Shown here: piece by piece, positions 1 to 9,128 of the stretch
Numbering within the stretch: the first letter of the stretch is position 1
Layout: each line of letters begins with the position of its first letter
Origin: an uncultured Eubacteriales bacterium
GTDB lineage: Bacteria > Bacillota > Clostridia > Lachnospirales > Cellulosilyticaceae
Direction: 5' to 3'
NCBI GenBank assembly: GCA_900551325.1
Contig: URVM01000003.1
Coordinates: 62,001 to 126,000 of the forward strand
Length of the DNA: 64,000 nt
Position numbers and translations under genes: made by a program
Notes under the pieces: model-generated
Told to the model about the DNA's origin: nothing
What the model saw: only the letters and a program-made list of their open reading frames with translations
Database searches by the model: none

Positions 1-262
1 ACAGGCTATAGTTACCAGTGACTACCCATTAGTGTGAAACTGTCTTATACAGCTCTGGCATGAAAGGAACCTCACCAGTATACATAGAACCCTAGGTATG
101 GCCAGGGCGAAATCCTAGACTATACAATGTGTACGGTTTACTTAAGATAAAGTTAACGTCTCTTCATCTTGAATCTGTCAACATACTACCACCATAAAAA
201 TACCTAAAGTACAGGCAAGATAAGTCCGGGGGGATGAGTTTGTACTTAGGTAGTTTTTGTGT
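1..262 (+). ncRNA. Structured RNA, possibly a group II intron domain I fragment
   Basis: No gene is visible here, but the plus strand folds into nested helices. Bases 78-85 pair with 127-134 (one U-G pair), and inside them 92-96 pair with 114-118. Bases 193-212 pair with 242-261 in a long bulged stem containing TACCTAA/TTAGGTA. The wording of the segment around 60-220 resembles my memory of bacterial group II intron domain I, but I cannot confirm that. No intron-encoded reverse transcriptase follows; a Nudix gene on the other strand does. If it is an intron it is cut by the window edge on the left and truncated on the right. The last stem followed by a T-run could also be an intrinsic terminator. 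Confidence 0.35.
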
Positions 263-281
263 CTGTCTTATTTATTATAAA

Positions 282-773
282 TTAATCTTCTATTGTAACT
301 ATATGTTCTATTCCATTAGGCATATTAAATAGCTTTTCTCTAAAAAATGTTGGATAAGCCTTATATTTTGCTAATTCCTTTATTGGTATCCAATGCATAA
401 ACTCTTTTCCTTCCATACAGTAGCTATTGCTATTTAATTCTTTGGTTCCTCGTGGCTTCATAAGAAAATAAAAGGCAATTTCATGACACTTCTTACCACT
501 AGTTATACCATCACCCAAAAAGAAGTTTTCATGAATAAAAGCTAGTCGGTCAACTTCATATTTTATCCCTGTTTCTTCATAAACTTCTCTTACCACTGCC
601 TCTTCGGCTGTCTCTCCCATATGTACACCGCCACCTACAGAATATAAATAATCTGCTTTTTCATTACCGGCTAAAAGAACACTATCATCTTCTATAATGA
701 TTGCAGCTGCACGATATCTAAACCAATTGTTATCCGTTGTCATACAACAATCTTTATTATAATCTCCTTCCAT
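282..773 (-). CDS. Nudix hydrolase
   Basis: Predicted pyrophosphohydrolase of the Nudix family, 163 aa. A complete Nudix box is present: GGVHMGETAEEAVVREVYEE followed by TGI fits G-x5-E-x7-R-E-U-x-E-E-x-G-U with every catalytic and Mg-binding residue intact. The substrate cannot be read from sequence; such proteins act on nucleotide-diphosphate derivatives or on damaged nucleotides. The ATG at 773 is chosen because GAGGAGGTG lies just upstream. An upstream ATG in the same frame (836) would add 21 residues with no homology value and no ribosome site. It is monocistronic and divergent from the gene at 946. Confidence 0.85.
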   Translation of the reverse strand: MEGDYNKDCCMTTDNNWFRYRAAAIIIEDDSVLLAGNEKADYLYSVGGGVHMGETAEEAVVREVYEETGIKYEVDRLAFIHENFFLGDGITSGKKCHEIAFYFLMKPRGTKELNSNSYCMEGKEFMHWIPIKELAKYKAYPTFFREKLFNMPNGIEHIVTIED

Positions 774-902
774 AATGCACCTCCTCAAATTTAAATTAAT
801 CCTAATTTTATAGCTGAAACCTAAACATTTCAACATTAATTTAATATAAAATCTAATTTTTATAAATAATTATATATTTAACTCACTTTTATATTCAATA
901 CC

Positions 903-911
903 TGTTATAAT
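903..911 (+). promoter_or_regulatory. Extended -10 promoter element for the DUF1801-like gene
   Basis: TGTTATAAT, an extended -10 (TG-n-TATAAT), lies 35 bases before the start at 946. No good -35 is seen, as is common for extended -10 promoters. Confidence 0.45.
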
Positions 912-945
912 AGTTTCTAATTATTTATTTGAAGGGGAAATTAAA

Positions 946-1275
946 ATGAGTGAAGATCTATTTAGCTATCTAGAGACTTACGAAGAGGAAACAAGAGAAA
1001 GATTTCATATTTTATACCAACTTATTTATAAAAGTACTTCTTGTACTATTAATGAAAAATTATGGGCCAAGCTCCCTTCCTTCTATGTAGAAGACCATTT
1101 TATACGTCTTATTCCTTTTAAAGACCATATTAATATTGAAGCAAAAGCCGTTCTTTCCCATAGGGAGAAATTATTCAATTATAAGATAACCCCTAAAGGA
1201 ATGTTACAAATTTTTCATTATGAACAAGTTCCATATGAATTACTAAAGATAATATTTAAAGAAAGTTTGGAATAA
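946..1275 (+). CDS. DUF1801/YdhG-like small protein
   Basis: A 109-aa cytosolic protein whose pattern (a lysine/tryptophan strand WAKLPSFY, then FIRLIPFKDHINIEA, and a C-terminal helix after KGMLQIFHYEQVPYELLKI) matches the DUF1801/YdhG-like fold, which includes bacterial frataxin-like iron proteins. The biochemical role of most members is unknown, and nothing here narrows it. A good Shine-Dalgarno GAAGGGGA precedes the ATG, and an extended -10 promoter is visible upstream. It is followed 73 bases later by the GH35 gene on the same strand, so the two might be co-transcribed, though the functions are unrelated. Confidence 0.65.
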   Translation: MSEDLFSYLETYEEETRERFHILYQLIYKSTSCTINEKLWAKLPSFYVEDHFIRLIPFKDHINIEAKAVLSHREKLFNYKITPKGMLQIFHYEQVPYELLKIIFKESLE

Positions 1276-1348
1276 CATTAAAACAGATAAATATACTTTA
1301 AATAATACTTAGCCAAAAAATAAATACATCTCTAAAAGGAGAACGCAT

Positions 1349-3565
1349 ATGAATTTATCATTTATATGTAATAACTACAAAGAAATTTCTAAAGGCAATT
1401 TGCACATTGAACAAGTAACAACAGATTGGGATTATACCAACCTATATGTTACACAAGGAGGAAAACCTATCATTCCTGTTATGGGTGAATTACATTTCTC
1501 ACGTTATCCTCATGAACTTTGGGAAGAAGAAATCCTAAAAATGAAAGCCGCAGGTATTACTCTTATAAGTACTTATATGTTTTGGATTCATCATGAAGAA
1601 ACTGAAGGTTGCTTTGATTTTACAGGAGATAAAGATATTCAAAAATTCTTGTACTTATGTGAAAAACATCATATGCTAGTGCTTTTACGTCTTGGTCCTT
1701 GGTGTCATGGTGAAGTAGTTTATGGTGGTTTCCCTCCCTTTATCCAAGAACGCGAGGATAAGCGAACAAGTAGTAAAGGCTTTTTACAAAAAGTAGAAAA
1801 TTTATATAGCGCCTACTATGAACAGGTGAAATCATTCTTCTATCAAAATGGCTCTATCGTACTAGGCATACAACTTGATAATGAATATGGTGGAAATGAT
1901 CCTCAGTATATTAAGAACCTATATAATATTGCATTGTCTGTTGGGTTTAAATTGCCTTTATATACAATGACTGCATGGCCTCCTAATGGCAAACTTAAAG
2001 GAGATATTCTCCCATTATTCGGCAGATATCCCGAAAGACCTTGGACCCAGCATACCAAGCCATTACCCGTAGATAATCGTTTTAAAATTACATTAGATAA
2101 AATTGATAAAGGCATTGGTTCAGATATTTTGAAAAATACTAAGTGGGAAGATCTTCCCTATGACGCGTTTCCATATGCTACTTGTGAATTAGGATGTGGT
2201 GTACAAGTCTGTGAACATCGTAGACCTATTATTTCTTCAAAGGATGCATATGCTATTATCTTTATACATCTTGCACAAGGTGTCAATTGGCCAGGTTATT
2301 ATATGTTCCATGGTGGTAGAAATCCTCTAGGTGGCGAATACCAAGAAAGTAAAAGAACAGGCTATCCAAATGACTGCCCTGTACTGACATATGATTTTCA
2401 AGCACCTATTTCAGAATATGGGTACCTTAGAGAGTCTTATCATTATCTAAAATTATTACACTATTTTCTTAATGATTTTGGTAGTGACTTTGCAACCATG
2501 CAACCTTTTATGTGTGAACCAACAGACACAGAAATTGATTACAAAACTACCTTACGTATTAACGAAAAGGGAGAAGGTTTCTTATTCTTCAATAATTATC
2601 AAAGAACTGTACCTTATGCACAAATCAACTGTAACAGCATCTCTTGGGAAAATACAAGGGGTAAATGGCATATTCCTGGCCTAAAAGTCCCTACAGACAA
2701 ATCCATCTTTTTCCCTGTAAATTATAGACTAGGTAATTTATGTTTCCGCTATCTTCTTGCACAACCTATTTGTAAGCATATAAGTAAGACAAAAGAACAG
2801 TATTTCTTCTTTGTACCTGATGGCATTGATTGTCGTTTTGAAATTGAAAGTGAAGGTACTTTACAAACACAAGCACAACTTGATGCAAATGGCATATACC
2901 ATCTAAAAAATCACCATATGCTATCACCTGCTATTACCACCATGAACCATGATACACAAGTAGAAGTATTTATTCTTTCTCAAGAAAAAGCACTACAAAT
3001 TTGGAAAGTAAATGATAGTATTCTCTTTACCAAAGATATTGTACTTCCAGAAGAAAATCAAATCACACTACTTCACCAATCAGGTGCATCTACACAGATA
3101 TTACAAGTGTCAGAAGATCCTATACAAGAAAATAGTTCATTCCATCTCATAGATAAACAGTACCCTGACTATATGCCTTCAATTAATCTTACTGAAAAAG
3201 AAGTAGAACCACGTGCTTACGACAGTTACTTCTACGATCTTGGCAAAAAGGCAGAATACACATTACATGTACCACAAGATTTATTTACACACTGCAAAGA
3301 TTGCTTGTTAGAGTTTAAAATGGAAGGTAATTTAGCACAAATTTTTGCTGGTGAAGAAATGATTGCAGACTGGCTAAACTTTGATGGCACATGGGTTGTA
3401 GGTCTTGAACGTTTCAAAGCATGGATTGAAAAAAGTATGCCTCTACATATTAAGACTTCTCCTATTGATGCACAAAGAGATATCTATTTTGAAACACAAA
3501 TACCTCGCAACAGCACCTTATTACAACTAGAAAAAGTTATACCTATCTATAAAGAAATTTTATAA
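1349..3565 (+). CDS. GH35 family beta-galactosidase-like glycoside hydrolase
   Basis: A 738-aa cytosolic enzyme (no signal peptide) predicted to release terminal beta-galactose from oligosaccharides. The N-terminal 400 residues form a GH35 TIM barrel: GELHFSRYPHELWEEEILKM followed by AAGI, LRLGPWCHGEVVYGGFP, and GIQLDNEYGG with Glu179 as the likely acid/base. CELGCGV places Glu280 as the likely nucleophile, and MFHGGRNP plus APISEYG follow as in the family. The C-terminal 300 residues are beta-rich jelly-roll-like domains. Family identity is secure; substrate specificity is inferred. An AGGAGAA ribosome site precedes the ATG, and a strong hairpin at 3584-3630 ends the unit. Confidence 0.85.
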   Translation: MNLSFICNNYKEISKGNLHIEQVTTDWDYTNLYVTQGGKPIIPVMGELHFSRYPHELWEEEILKMKAAGITLISTYMFWIHHEETEGCFDFTGDKDIQKFLYLCEKHHMLVLLRLGPWCHGEVVYGGFPPFIQEREDKRTSSKGFLQKVENLYSAYYEQVKSFFYQNGSIVLGIQLDNEYGGNDPQYIKNLYNIALSVGFKLPLYTMTAWPPNGKLKGDILPLFGRYPERPWTQHTKPLPVDNRFKITLDKIDKGIGSDILKNTKWEDLPYDAFPYATCELGCGVQVCEHRRPIISSKDAYAIIFIHLAQGVNWPGYYMFHGGRNPLGGEYQESKRTGYPNDCPVLTYDFQAPISEYGYLRESYHYLKLLHYFLNDFGSDFATMQPFMCEPTDTEIDYKTTLRINEKGEGFLFFNNYQRTVPYAQINCNSISWENTRGKWHIPGLKVPTDKSIFFPVNYRLGNLCFRYLLAQPICKHISKTKEQYFFFVPDGIDCRFEIESEGTLQTQAQLDANGIYHLKNHHMLSPAITTMNHDTQVEVFILSQEKALQIWKVNDSILFTKDIVLPEENQITLLHQSGASTQILQVSEDPIQENSSFHLIDKQYPDYMPSINLTEKEVEPRAYDSYFYDLGKKAEYTLHVPQDLFTHCKDCLLEFKMEGNLAQIFAGEEMIADWLNFDGTWVVGLERFKAWIEKSMPLHIKTSPIDAQRDIYFETQIPRNSTLLQLEKVIPIYKEIL

Positions 3566-3583
3566 ATCCGCACTAATATTTAA

Positions 3584-3630
3584 CACAAAATGAAACAACA
3601 GGGTAACTTAATCTGTTGTTTCATTTTGTG
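3584..3630. terminator. 18-bp perfect hairpin after the GH35 gene
   Basis: Bases 3584-3601 and 3613-3630 are perfect inverted repeats around an 11-base loop. The right arm is T-rich but no separate T-run follows, so termination is probable rather than certain. Confidence 0.6.
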
Positions 3631-3688
3631 CAACCATAATATTTAAAGAAAGTTTTAAATAACATTACATACAAGGATGGTAAAATCT

Positions 3689-4294
3689 ATGAGATTACTA
3701 ATTATTAGACACGGCGAGTCACAAGCAGACCTTTTAAATGTACATGAGGGGCGAGCTGATTTTGAACTTACGGATAAAGGTCATAAACAAGCACAAGCAA
3801 TGAGTAAATGGGTAAGTGAACATTATCAATTATCAAAAATCTATTGTAGCCCTTTAAAAAGAGCTCATCAAACTGCTCAATACTTGTCTAATGCAACTCA
3901 TACTAATCTGTACATAGAAGAACTACTTCAAGAATTTAATAATGGATTGATTGCAGGATTGTCTAGAGAAGAAGCTGCCGAAAAATATCCTTATCAACCT
4001 AATTTAGCCCTCCACGAGTCAGTCTATGAACAAGAATCAGAACTCCAATTTAGATACCGTGCAGAATATGTCTTGTCCAAGATTGTTTCTGAAAATAGTG
4101 ATGGAACAATTGCTATAGTAAGCCACGGTGGAATGATTTATCAGCTCTATCGTGCCTTTTTAGGCCTACCTTTAAATACTAATGTCTTTATATCAACCGG
4201 AGATACAGGTATTCATGAATGGCTCATCATAGATGATAAAAAAATAATCAAGACTACTAATAGAACTGATCATCTTATTACTACAAACTTATAA
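3689..4294 (+). CDS. Histidine phosphatase family protein (phosphoglycerate mutase-like)
   Basis: A 201-aa member of the histidine phosphatase superfamily. The signature LLIIRHGES near the N terminus carries the phospho-accepting His. LKRAHQTAQYL supplies the second arginine motif, and IVSHGGMIYQLYRAFLGLP holds the second catalytic His. Family members range from phosphoglycerate mutases to alpha-ribazole phosphatase and general phosphatases; the substrate cannot be assigned. The start at 3689 is chosen over the in-frame ATG at 3677 because AAGGATGG then serves as its ribosome site. It is monocistronic, bounded by hairpins on both sides. Confidence 0.8.
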   Translation: MRLLIIRHGESQADLLNVHEGRADFELTDKGHKQAQAMSKWVSEHYQLSKIYCSPLKRAHQTAQYLSNATHTNLYIEELLQEFNNGLIAGLSREEAAEKYPYQPNLALHESVYEQESELQFRYRAEYVLSKIVSENSDGTIAIVSHGGMIYQLYRAFLGLPLNTNVFISTGDTGIHEWLIIDDKKIIKTTNRTDHLITTNL

Positions 4295-4301
4295 AGATAT
4301 T

Positions 4302-4350
4302 AAAGGAGCATATCAAACTAAACTTTTCATTAGTTTAATATGCTCCTTTT
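4302..4350. terminator. Intrinsic terminator after the histidine phosphatase gene
   Basis: A 20-bp stem with one mismatch, 8-base loop, ending in TTTT on the plus strand and AAAA/TTTA symmetry on the other. It can serve both converging genes. Confidence 0.8.
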
Positions 4351-4419
4351 CATATATACAACTTATTCATACATTTTATAAACAGTTTATGTATTTGTCC
4401 TCAGTCTCTTTAAATCAAT

Positions 4420-6825
4420 TTATATTGCAACTTCTACCTCTGGTTCTACTGCTACTAATTGAACACTAATTTCACTATGTCCTTCTTTTTCTACCACGTA
4501 TACTGTACTTACTAACTTATAGCCTTCTTTTTCTACAGTATATTTCACTTCTGTTCCTACTGGAAATGTATATCTTGAAGAAAGAGTTACTTCTCCATTA
4601 GCATCCGTTATATCATATGAACCCCAGTTTGTCTCTTTTGTCGTTGCTGTTGCTTCAACATTTGCACCTTCTACTGGCTGTCCTAATTCATCCGTTACTC
4701 TAAATACTAATGCTGTCGCTTCTTTTTTCTCTATTACTATATCTTTTACTACTGTTTCTTTTCCTACTGAAAATGCATCAACATCTGCCTTATATAGTGC
4801 CTCTCCTACTTGATAATTAACTTCCAAGCGATACTCTCCTGCTTCTACATCTTTAAATGTATAGTTACCATTTACATCTGTTGTCGTATTTGCTACAACT
4901 GTAGAAATGCCCTCTGAAACCATTTTATATAAAGCAACTTGTGCTCCTGATGCATTCTCCTCACCTAACTTAACTGTTCCTTCAATTATGCCCTTAACTT
5001 CTGGTTCTACAGCCACTAGTTGAACATTAATTTCACTACGTCCTTCTTTTTCTACCACATATACTGCATCTACTAACTTATAGCCTTCTTTTTCTACAGT
5101 ATATTTTACTTCTGTTCCTACTGGAAATGTATATCTTGAAGAAAGAGTTACTTCTCCATTAGCATCCGTTATATCATTTGAACCCCAATTTGTCTCTTTT
5201 GTTGTTGCTGATGCTGCAACATTTGCATCTTCTACTGGCTTTCCTAATTCATCCGTTACTCTAAATACTAATGCTGTTGCTTCTTTTTTCTCTATTACTA
5301 TATCTTTTACTACTGTTTCTTTTCCTACTGGGAATGCATCAACATCTGCCTTATATAGTGCCTCTCCTACTTGATAACTAACTTCCAATCGATAATCTCC
5401 TGCTTCTACATCTTTAAATGTATAGTTGCCATTTACATCTGTTGTTGTGTTTGCAACAACCGTAGAAATACCTTCTGAAACCATTTTATATAAAACAATT
5501 TTTGCTCCTGATGCAATTTCATCTCCTAGCTTAATTGAGCCTTTAATTGTTCCTTTCACTATCGGATTCACAGTATTTCCTGAGTCACCATTATTAGAAC
5601 CATTTCCACTAGATGACCCTCCACTTGTATTTGGTACATCTACTTTCGGTAGTTCCTTTACCTCTTCACTAACTATCATATTTTCTTTATCTAGCTTAAC
5701 ACCTTCGATTTTAACACCATCCGCATTAATTTTAGCTTGTTGTATAGATCCTTCCCCTAAAACCCTGACTTTTGCATCTGCTACAAGTGTTTTGAGAACT
5801 GTATTTTTATCTAATTCTAATTGAGCACCTGTTTGAGCAACTTTTATTTCATTCACTGAAGCATTTACTAATTTAACCTTTTCTTCTGTATTTACTTCAA
5901 TATTATCTATTTTACCTTCAAGCTGTACGTGTGATTGCACCTTTATACTTTTCATTGCTGAATCCTTATCAGCAGCTAAGCGTACTTGTCCACTCGCTTT
6001 ATTAACAAGAATACTTCCTAGTTCTGTTCCTACTAGCTCAATAGAGTTAGGCCCACCACCTTCTACAATTGTATGGCCTTCAACGACTACATTCTCTAAT
6101 GTCACATCACCTTCTCCAATTCCTTCTGCAAGGTAAAGATTTCCTTTAATTGTTAAGTCCTTAAGTATTACATTGGTTGTATTAACTACAACATTTCCCT
6201 CAACATCCTCAGTATATGTACCCGATTTATTAATAATTTCTGCTGTAATTTTATCAAGTATCATTACTGCCTCTGCACGTGTTAATGTTCCTTGAGGCTT
6301 AAATGTCCCATCTCCATAACCTTGAATATAACCACCTAAAGCCAATGCCTCTACAGCGTCTTTTGCCCATTCTTCAATTACTTCCCCATCTTTAAAAGTA
6401 TATTCATCTTTTTTTTGAATATGGTATGCAGTTGCTACAGCATAAGCAGCTTCCTCACGTGTAATGCCCTCATTTGGGCGAAAAGCCTTTCCATCAGTAT
6501 GCATAATTCCTGCTGTTGTAATAAGATCAACGTACTTTTTGAACCAAGTATCATCTGCTACGTCTGTATAATCACTTTTTTCTATATAATTAAGTCCAAA
6601 TACTTGTACAAGCATTTTCGCAAATTCTGCACGGGTTACTATATTACTTGGTCTAAGTGCCCCATCTTCATATCCCAATAATACTCCACGTTCAACCCAT
6701 TCTGTAAGTTCCTTTTCAGCCCAATGTCCTGCATAATCTAATCCTTTTGCTTCCACTGGTATAGTTGTTACTAGTGTAGTTCCAATTAATAATACGCCCA
6801 TCATTTTTTGAATTCTTTTACTCAT
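4420..6825 (-). CDS. SLH-domain surface protein with duplicated carboxypeptidase-regulatory-like domains
   Basis: An 801-aa secreted protein. A signal peptide (MSKRIQKMM, hydrophobic VLLIGTTLVTTI, cut near VEA) leads into three S-layer homology domains at about 30-77, 84-135 and 142-197, which bind pyruvylated cell-wall polymer. Residues 205-395 are short beta strands of the kind often found after SLH domains. A Gly/Ser/Asn linker (400-418) precedes two nearly identical 187-residue units (423-609, 610-796), each with a carboxypeptidase-regulatory-like Ig fold (TTDVNGNYTFKDVEAG) and a second strand-rich fold (TDELG..VE.ANV). There is no catalytic domain, so a structural or adhesive surface role is inferred. 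An AAGGGGA ribosome site precedes the ATG. Confidence 0.85.
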   Translation of the reverse strand: MSKRIQKMMGVLLIGTTLVTTIPVEAKGLDYAGHWAEKELTEWVERGVLLGYEDGALRPSNIVTRAEFAKMLVQVFGLNYIEKSDYTDVADDTWFKKYVDLITTAGIMHTDGKAFRPNEGITREEAAYAVATAYHIQKKDEYTFKDGEVIEEWAKDAVEALALGGYIQGYGDGTFKPQGTLTRAEAVMILDKITAEIINKSGTYTEDVEGNVVVNTTNVILKDLTIKGNLYLAEGIGEGDVTLENVVVEGHTIVEGGGPNSIELVGTELGSILVNKASGQVRLAADKDSAMKSIKVQSHVQLEGKIDNIEVNTEEKVKLVNASVNEIKVAQTGAQLELDKNTVLKTLVADAKVRVLGEGSIQQAKINADGVKIEGVKLDKENMIVSEEVKELPKVDVPNTSGGSSSGNGSNNGDSGNTVNPIVKGTIKGSIKLGDEIASGAKIVLYKMVSEGISTVVANTTTDVNGNYTFKDVEAGDYRLEVSYQVGEALYKADVDAFPVGKETVVKDIVIEKKEATALVFRVTDELGKPVEDANVAASATTKETNWGSNDITDANGEVTLSSRYTFPVGTEVKYTVEKEGYKLVDAVYVVEKEGRSEINVQLVAVEPEVKGIIEGTVKLGEENASGAQVALYKMVSEGISTVVANTTTDVNGNYTFKDVEAGEYRLEVNYQVGEALYKADVDAFSVGKETVVKDIVIEKKEATALVFRVTDELGQPVEGANVEATATTKETNWGSYDITDANGEVTLSSRYTFPVGTEVKYTVEKEGYKLVSTVYVVEKEGHSEISVQLVAVEPEVEVAI
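4438..5559 (-). repeat. Tandem 561-bp duplication inside the SLH protein gene
   Basis: Units 4438-4998 and 4999-5559 encode 187-aa copies differing at only about 20 residues. The junction is seamless and in frame, indicating recent unequal recombination or replication slippage. Confidence 0.85.
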
Positions 6826-7072
6826 TTCATTCCCCTTATTATACTAATATATATTTTTTTACTATAGCTTTATACCATCTTTATTGATATCTGTAAAGTG
6901 TTATGCTTATATAATGATTTTTAGATCGAAAATATTAATTAATAAACTTAAATATATTCATCACCTATTCTACCAAACTAATCCAATTTATTAACATATG
7001 TTTTTATTCCTACTTATAAGAGTAAGTTTTAAAATAAGCTATAGACCTGTATTTCACTTTATACAACAATAC

Positions 7073-7103
7073 AAAAAGGCTTACCTAATTGGTAAGCCTT
7101 TTA
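7073..7103 (-). terminator. Terminator of the 74-aa membrane protein gene
   Basis: AAAGGCTTACC and GGTAAGCCTTT pair around a 5-base loop, and the minus strand continues into a T-run. The hairpin overlaps the stop codon at 7101. Confidence 0.85.
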
Positions 7104-7325
7104 TAGCAAAGTATCCTGTTTATTTTCTTCTAGAGGGATGTTACTTTTAAAACCGTATTTATAAATTATATTTCCTATTATAATAGAAAATATAAGTATG
7201 GTTATTACTAGCACGCTCCATTCATATTTAAACATAGTAAATATTCCCCATATGATTAAAGCTTCTACTAGTAGTCCCACTATTAGTAGTAGAAATCCTA
7301 AAAGCCAAAATAATACTCTTTTCAT
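7101..7325 (-). CDS. Small two-helix membrane protein
   Basis: A 74-aa protein of unknown function. Two hydrophobic segments (residues about 4-28 and 36-54) separated by a short loop, with a positive N terminus (MKR) and a charged tail (KSNIPLEENKQ), predict a hairpin membrane protein. A strong GGGGGAG ribosome site precedes the ATG, and a clean intrinsic terminator overlaps its stop, which supports it being a real gene. No family is recognised. The next gene on this strand, a lipoprotein, is 130 bases upstream. Confidence 0.65.
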   Translation of the reverse strand: MKRVLFWLLGFLLLIVGLLVEALIIWGIFTMFKYEWSVLVITILIFSIIIGNIIYKYGFKSNIPLEENKQDTLL

Positions 7326-7455
7326 ACTTACTCCCCCATCTCCCTTTCATTTGTACATTATATTAAGGCACTTCATATATTAATACAACTATTGTAATGC
7401 TACTTCATATAAATGTTTTTTTTCTAGTTAAGTGCTTAATATCGTATAATCTCCC

Positions 7456-7947
7456 CTACTTCTCTATGCCGTAAGAATTAATCTTCCATCCTTCTTCAGT
7501 CTTACTTAAAACTATATCTAAATAGTCGTAACTATCCATATCCTCTTTTATCTTAAATTCAAATTGTAGGTTAACTGTTTCATTGGAAGCAATTTTTTCA
7601 GGATCCCACTTTAGATTAAATACAGACATGTGATCCCATACATTTTCACCGTACACTTCTGCTCTTGTACCTTTGTCTACATAAAGCATAACCCCATCCA
7701 TGTCTCGAGTAAAATATGCTTGTGCAAACTTTTCAGCTACTTCTTTAACTGCTATAGCTTCTTCTGATAAGTTAGAACTGCTTTCACTATTTATATCCGA
7801 TTTGGTTGATTCATCAGATGGTTCTGTATAGGTAGGAGATGATTCTAATTCTTGTATCTCTTCAACATGACTAGGACTTGAACACCCTACTATTAATACA
7901 CCTCCTATAAGCAATATTCCCCCAAAAACTTTTTTCATTTTACTCAT
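7456..7947 (-). CDS. Putative lipoprotein with C-terminal NTF2-like region
   Basis: A 163-aa exported lipoprotein: MSKMKKVFG, a hydrophobic core ILLIGGVLIVGC with lipobox IVGC, then a Ser/Glu/Thr-rich spacer typical of surface lipoproteins (SSPTYTEPSDESTKSD). The C-terminal 100 residues (AVKEVAEKFAQAYFTRDMDG .. SKTEEGWKINSYGI) read like the NTF2/DUF4878-type small alpha+beta fold of Firmicute lipoproteins. Function is unknown. The ATG at 7947 is preceded by GAGGGGAG; an upstream ATG at 7965 overlaps that site and is rejected. It is a single gene with no obvious partners. Confidence 0.75.
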   Translation of the reverse strand: MSKMKKVFGGILLIGGVLIVGCSSPSHVEEIQELESSPTYTEPSDESTKSDINSESSSNLSEEAIAVKEVAEKFAQAYFTRDMDGVMLYVDKGTRAEVYGENVWDHMSVFNLKWDPEKIASNETVNLQFEFKIKEDMDSYDYLDIVLSKTEEGWKINSYGIEK

Positions 7948-8143
7948 TGTCTTTTCTCCCCTCATAAAATAATCTACTAAAATATTACATTTACCCTAAG
8001 TGTATATTATAAGTCTAAATTTTTCAACAATTGTTATCTGAACTTAATCTTAAAGTAAAACTATATCCTCCCCATATAACGTTCATTTTTAAGAATTCAG
8101 CCCATACTATACCTAGTATAGATAAAATACTCTCTCTTTCTCT

Positions 8144-8986
8144 TTAAGAATTCACACTGTATTTTCTTCTAAATTCTACAGGTGAACAGCCTTCATGGGC
8201 TTTAAATTTATAACAAAAATAACTAGTGTCATTGTAGCCTACTTGTTCCCCTATTTCTTTAATTTTCATTTGCCCTTGTGTTGCAAGGTACTCCTTAGCT
8301 TTTTGAATGCGTATTTGATTTAAGTAATCAAAGGGTTTACTGTCATAGGTTTCTTTAAATAGTCTACAAAGATAGTATTTTGTTACGCCTATTTGTTCAG
8401 CCATTTCCTCAAGTGTAATATCCTCTTGATAATGACGTTTCATATATTGAATAATAGGACTTAATCTTTGGTAATCCCTGTTTTTCCTTGGGTTTTCACT
8501 TGGCTCCTTATTCTTTTGCATATATACATTTAACTCATAAAGCTGCAAAGAAATTTTAAGCATACTTTCTTTACTATAGTCGCCCCTTATTAATGTCTTG
8601 AAAATTTGATGATACTTTTGCCTAATCTCACTCTCTTCATCCAAAGTGACAATAAAGCTTGAACCTATTTCCATATAATCCATCAAACTCTCTACTTGTG
8701 CTCCGTTGAAGGTTACCCAATTCATTTTCCACTTTCCTGTTATCCCCTTGTAGCTATGAGGAACACCTTTTCTAAAGAAAAAAGCCATACCTTTTGAAAT
8801 CTTATAGCTTTGTCCATCTATATTAAAAATCCCCTCTCCTTCTATACAATAGCTCCATTGATAATCTTCAAGTCCTTCTTTACGATTTACACCATTTTCT
8901 TCGTAGTCTATTCCTATCCCTGTAATATAGAATGGGAGTTTATCTATATTTTTGGTTCCAATCGAAAAAATAACATTGGTTTCCAT
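8144..8986 (-). CDS. AraC-family transcriptional regulator of the adjacent lacZ
   Basis: A 280-aa sugar-type AraC/XylS regulator. Residues 20-130 form a cupin-like sensor (YCIEGEGIFNIDGQSYKISK) and residues 180-275 contain the two helix-turn-helix motifs (ITLEEMAEQIGVTKYYLCRL and KIKEIGEQVGYNDTSYFCYK) plus the terminal CSPVEFR signature. It is divergent from the GH2 beta-galactosidase gene with a 142-base shared promoter region, so activation of that gene in response to a galactoside is the obvious inference. The nature of the inducer is not visible. Confidence 0.9.
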   Translation of the reverse strand: METNVIFSIGTKNIDKLPFYITGIGIDYEENGVNRKEGLEDYQWSYCIEGEGIFNIDGQSYKISKGMAFFFRKGVPHSYKGITGKWKMNWVTFNGAQVESLMDYMEIGSSFIVTLDEESEIRQKYHQIFKTLIRGDYSKESMLKISLQLYELNVYMQKNKEPSENPRKNRDYQRLSPIIQYMKRHYQEDITLEEMAEQIGVTKYYLCRLFKETYDSKPFDYLNQIRIQKAKEYLATQGQMKIKEIGEQVGYNDTSYFCYKFKAHEGCSPVEFRRKYSVNS

Positions 8987-9128
8987 ATACTTACCTCATG
9001 TCAATATTCTTATATTTTTTACAACATCTTTAGATTTACTTCTATTTTATATCTATCTATAATTTTATTATATATTAATATTTTTTTATATACACAATAA
9101 ATTTATTTAATCTATAAAGGAGTATATT
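8987..9128. promoter_or_regulatory. Divergent araC-lacZ control region
   Basis: A very AT-rich stretch between the regulator and lacZ that must hold both promoters and any AraC-type half-sites. I see no unambiguous -35/-10 pair or repeated operator in it. Confidence 0.5.

Noticed and set aside
5426..5824. Plus-strand 132-codon ORF inside the SLH gene
   Set aside because: It is antisense to the repeat and linker region of a convincing gene; its Ser/Phe/Pro/Leu-rich composition is typical of a shadow frame.
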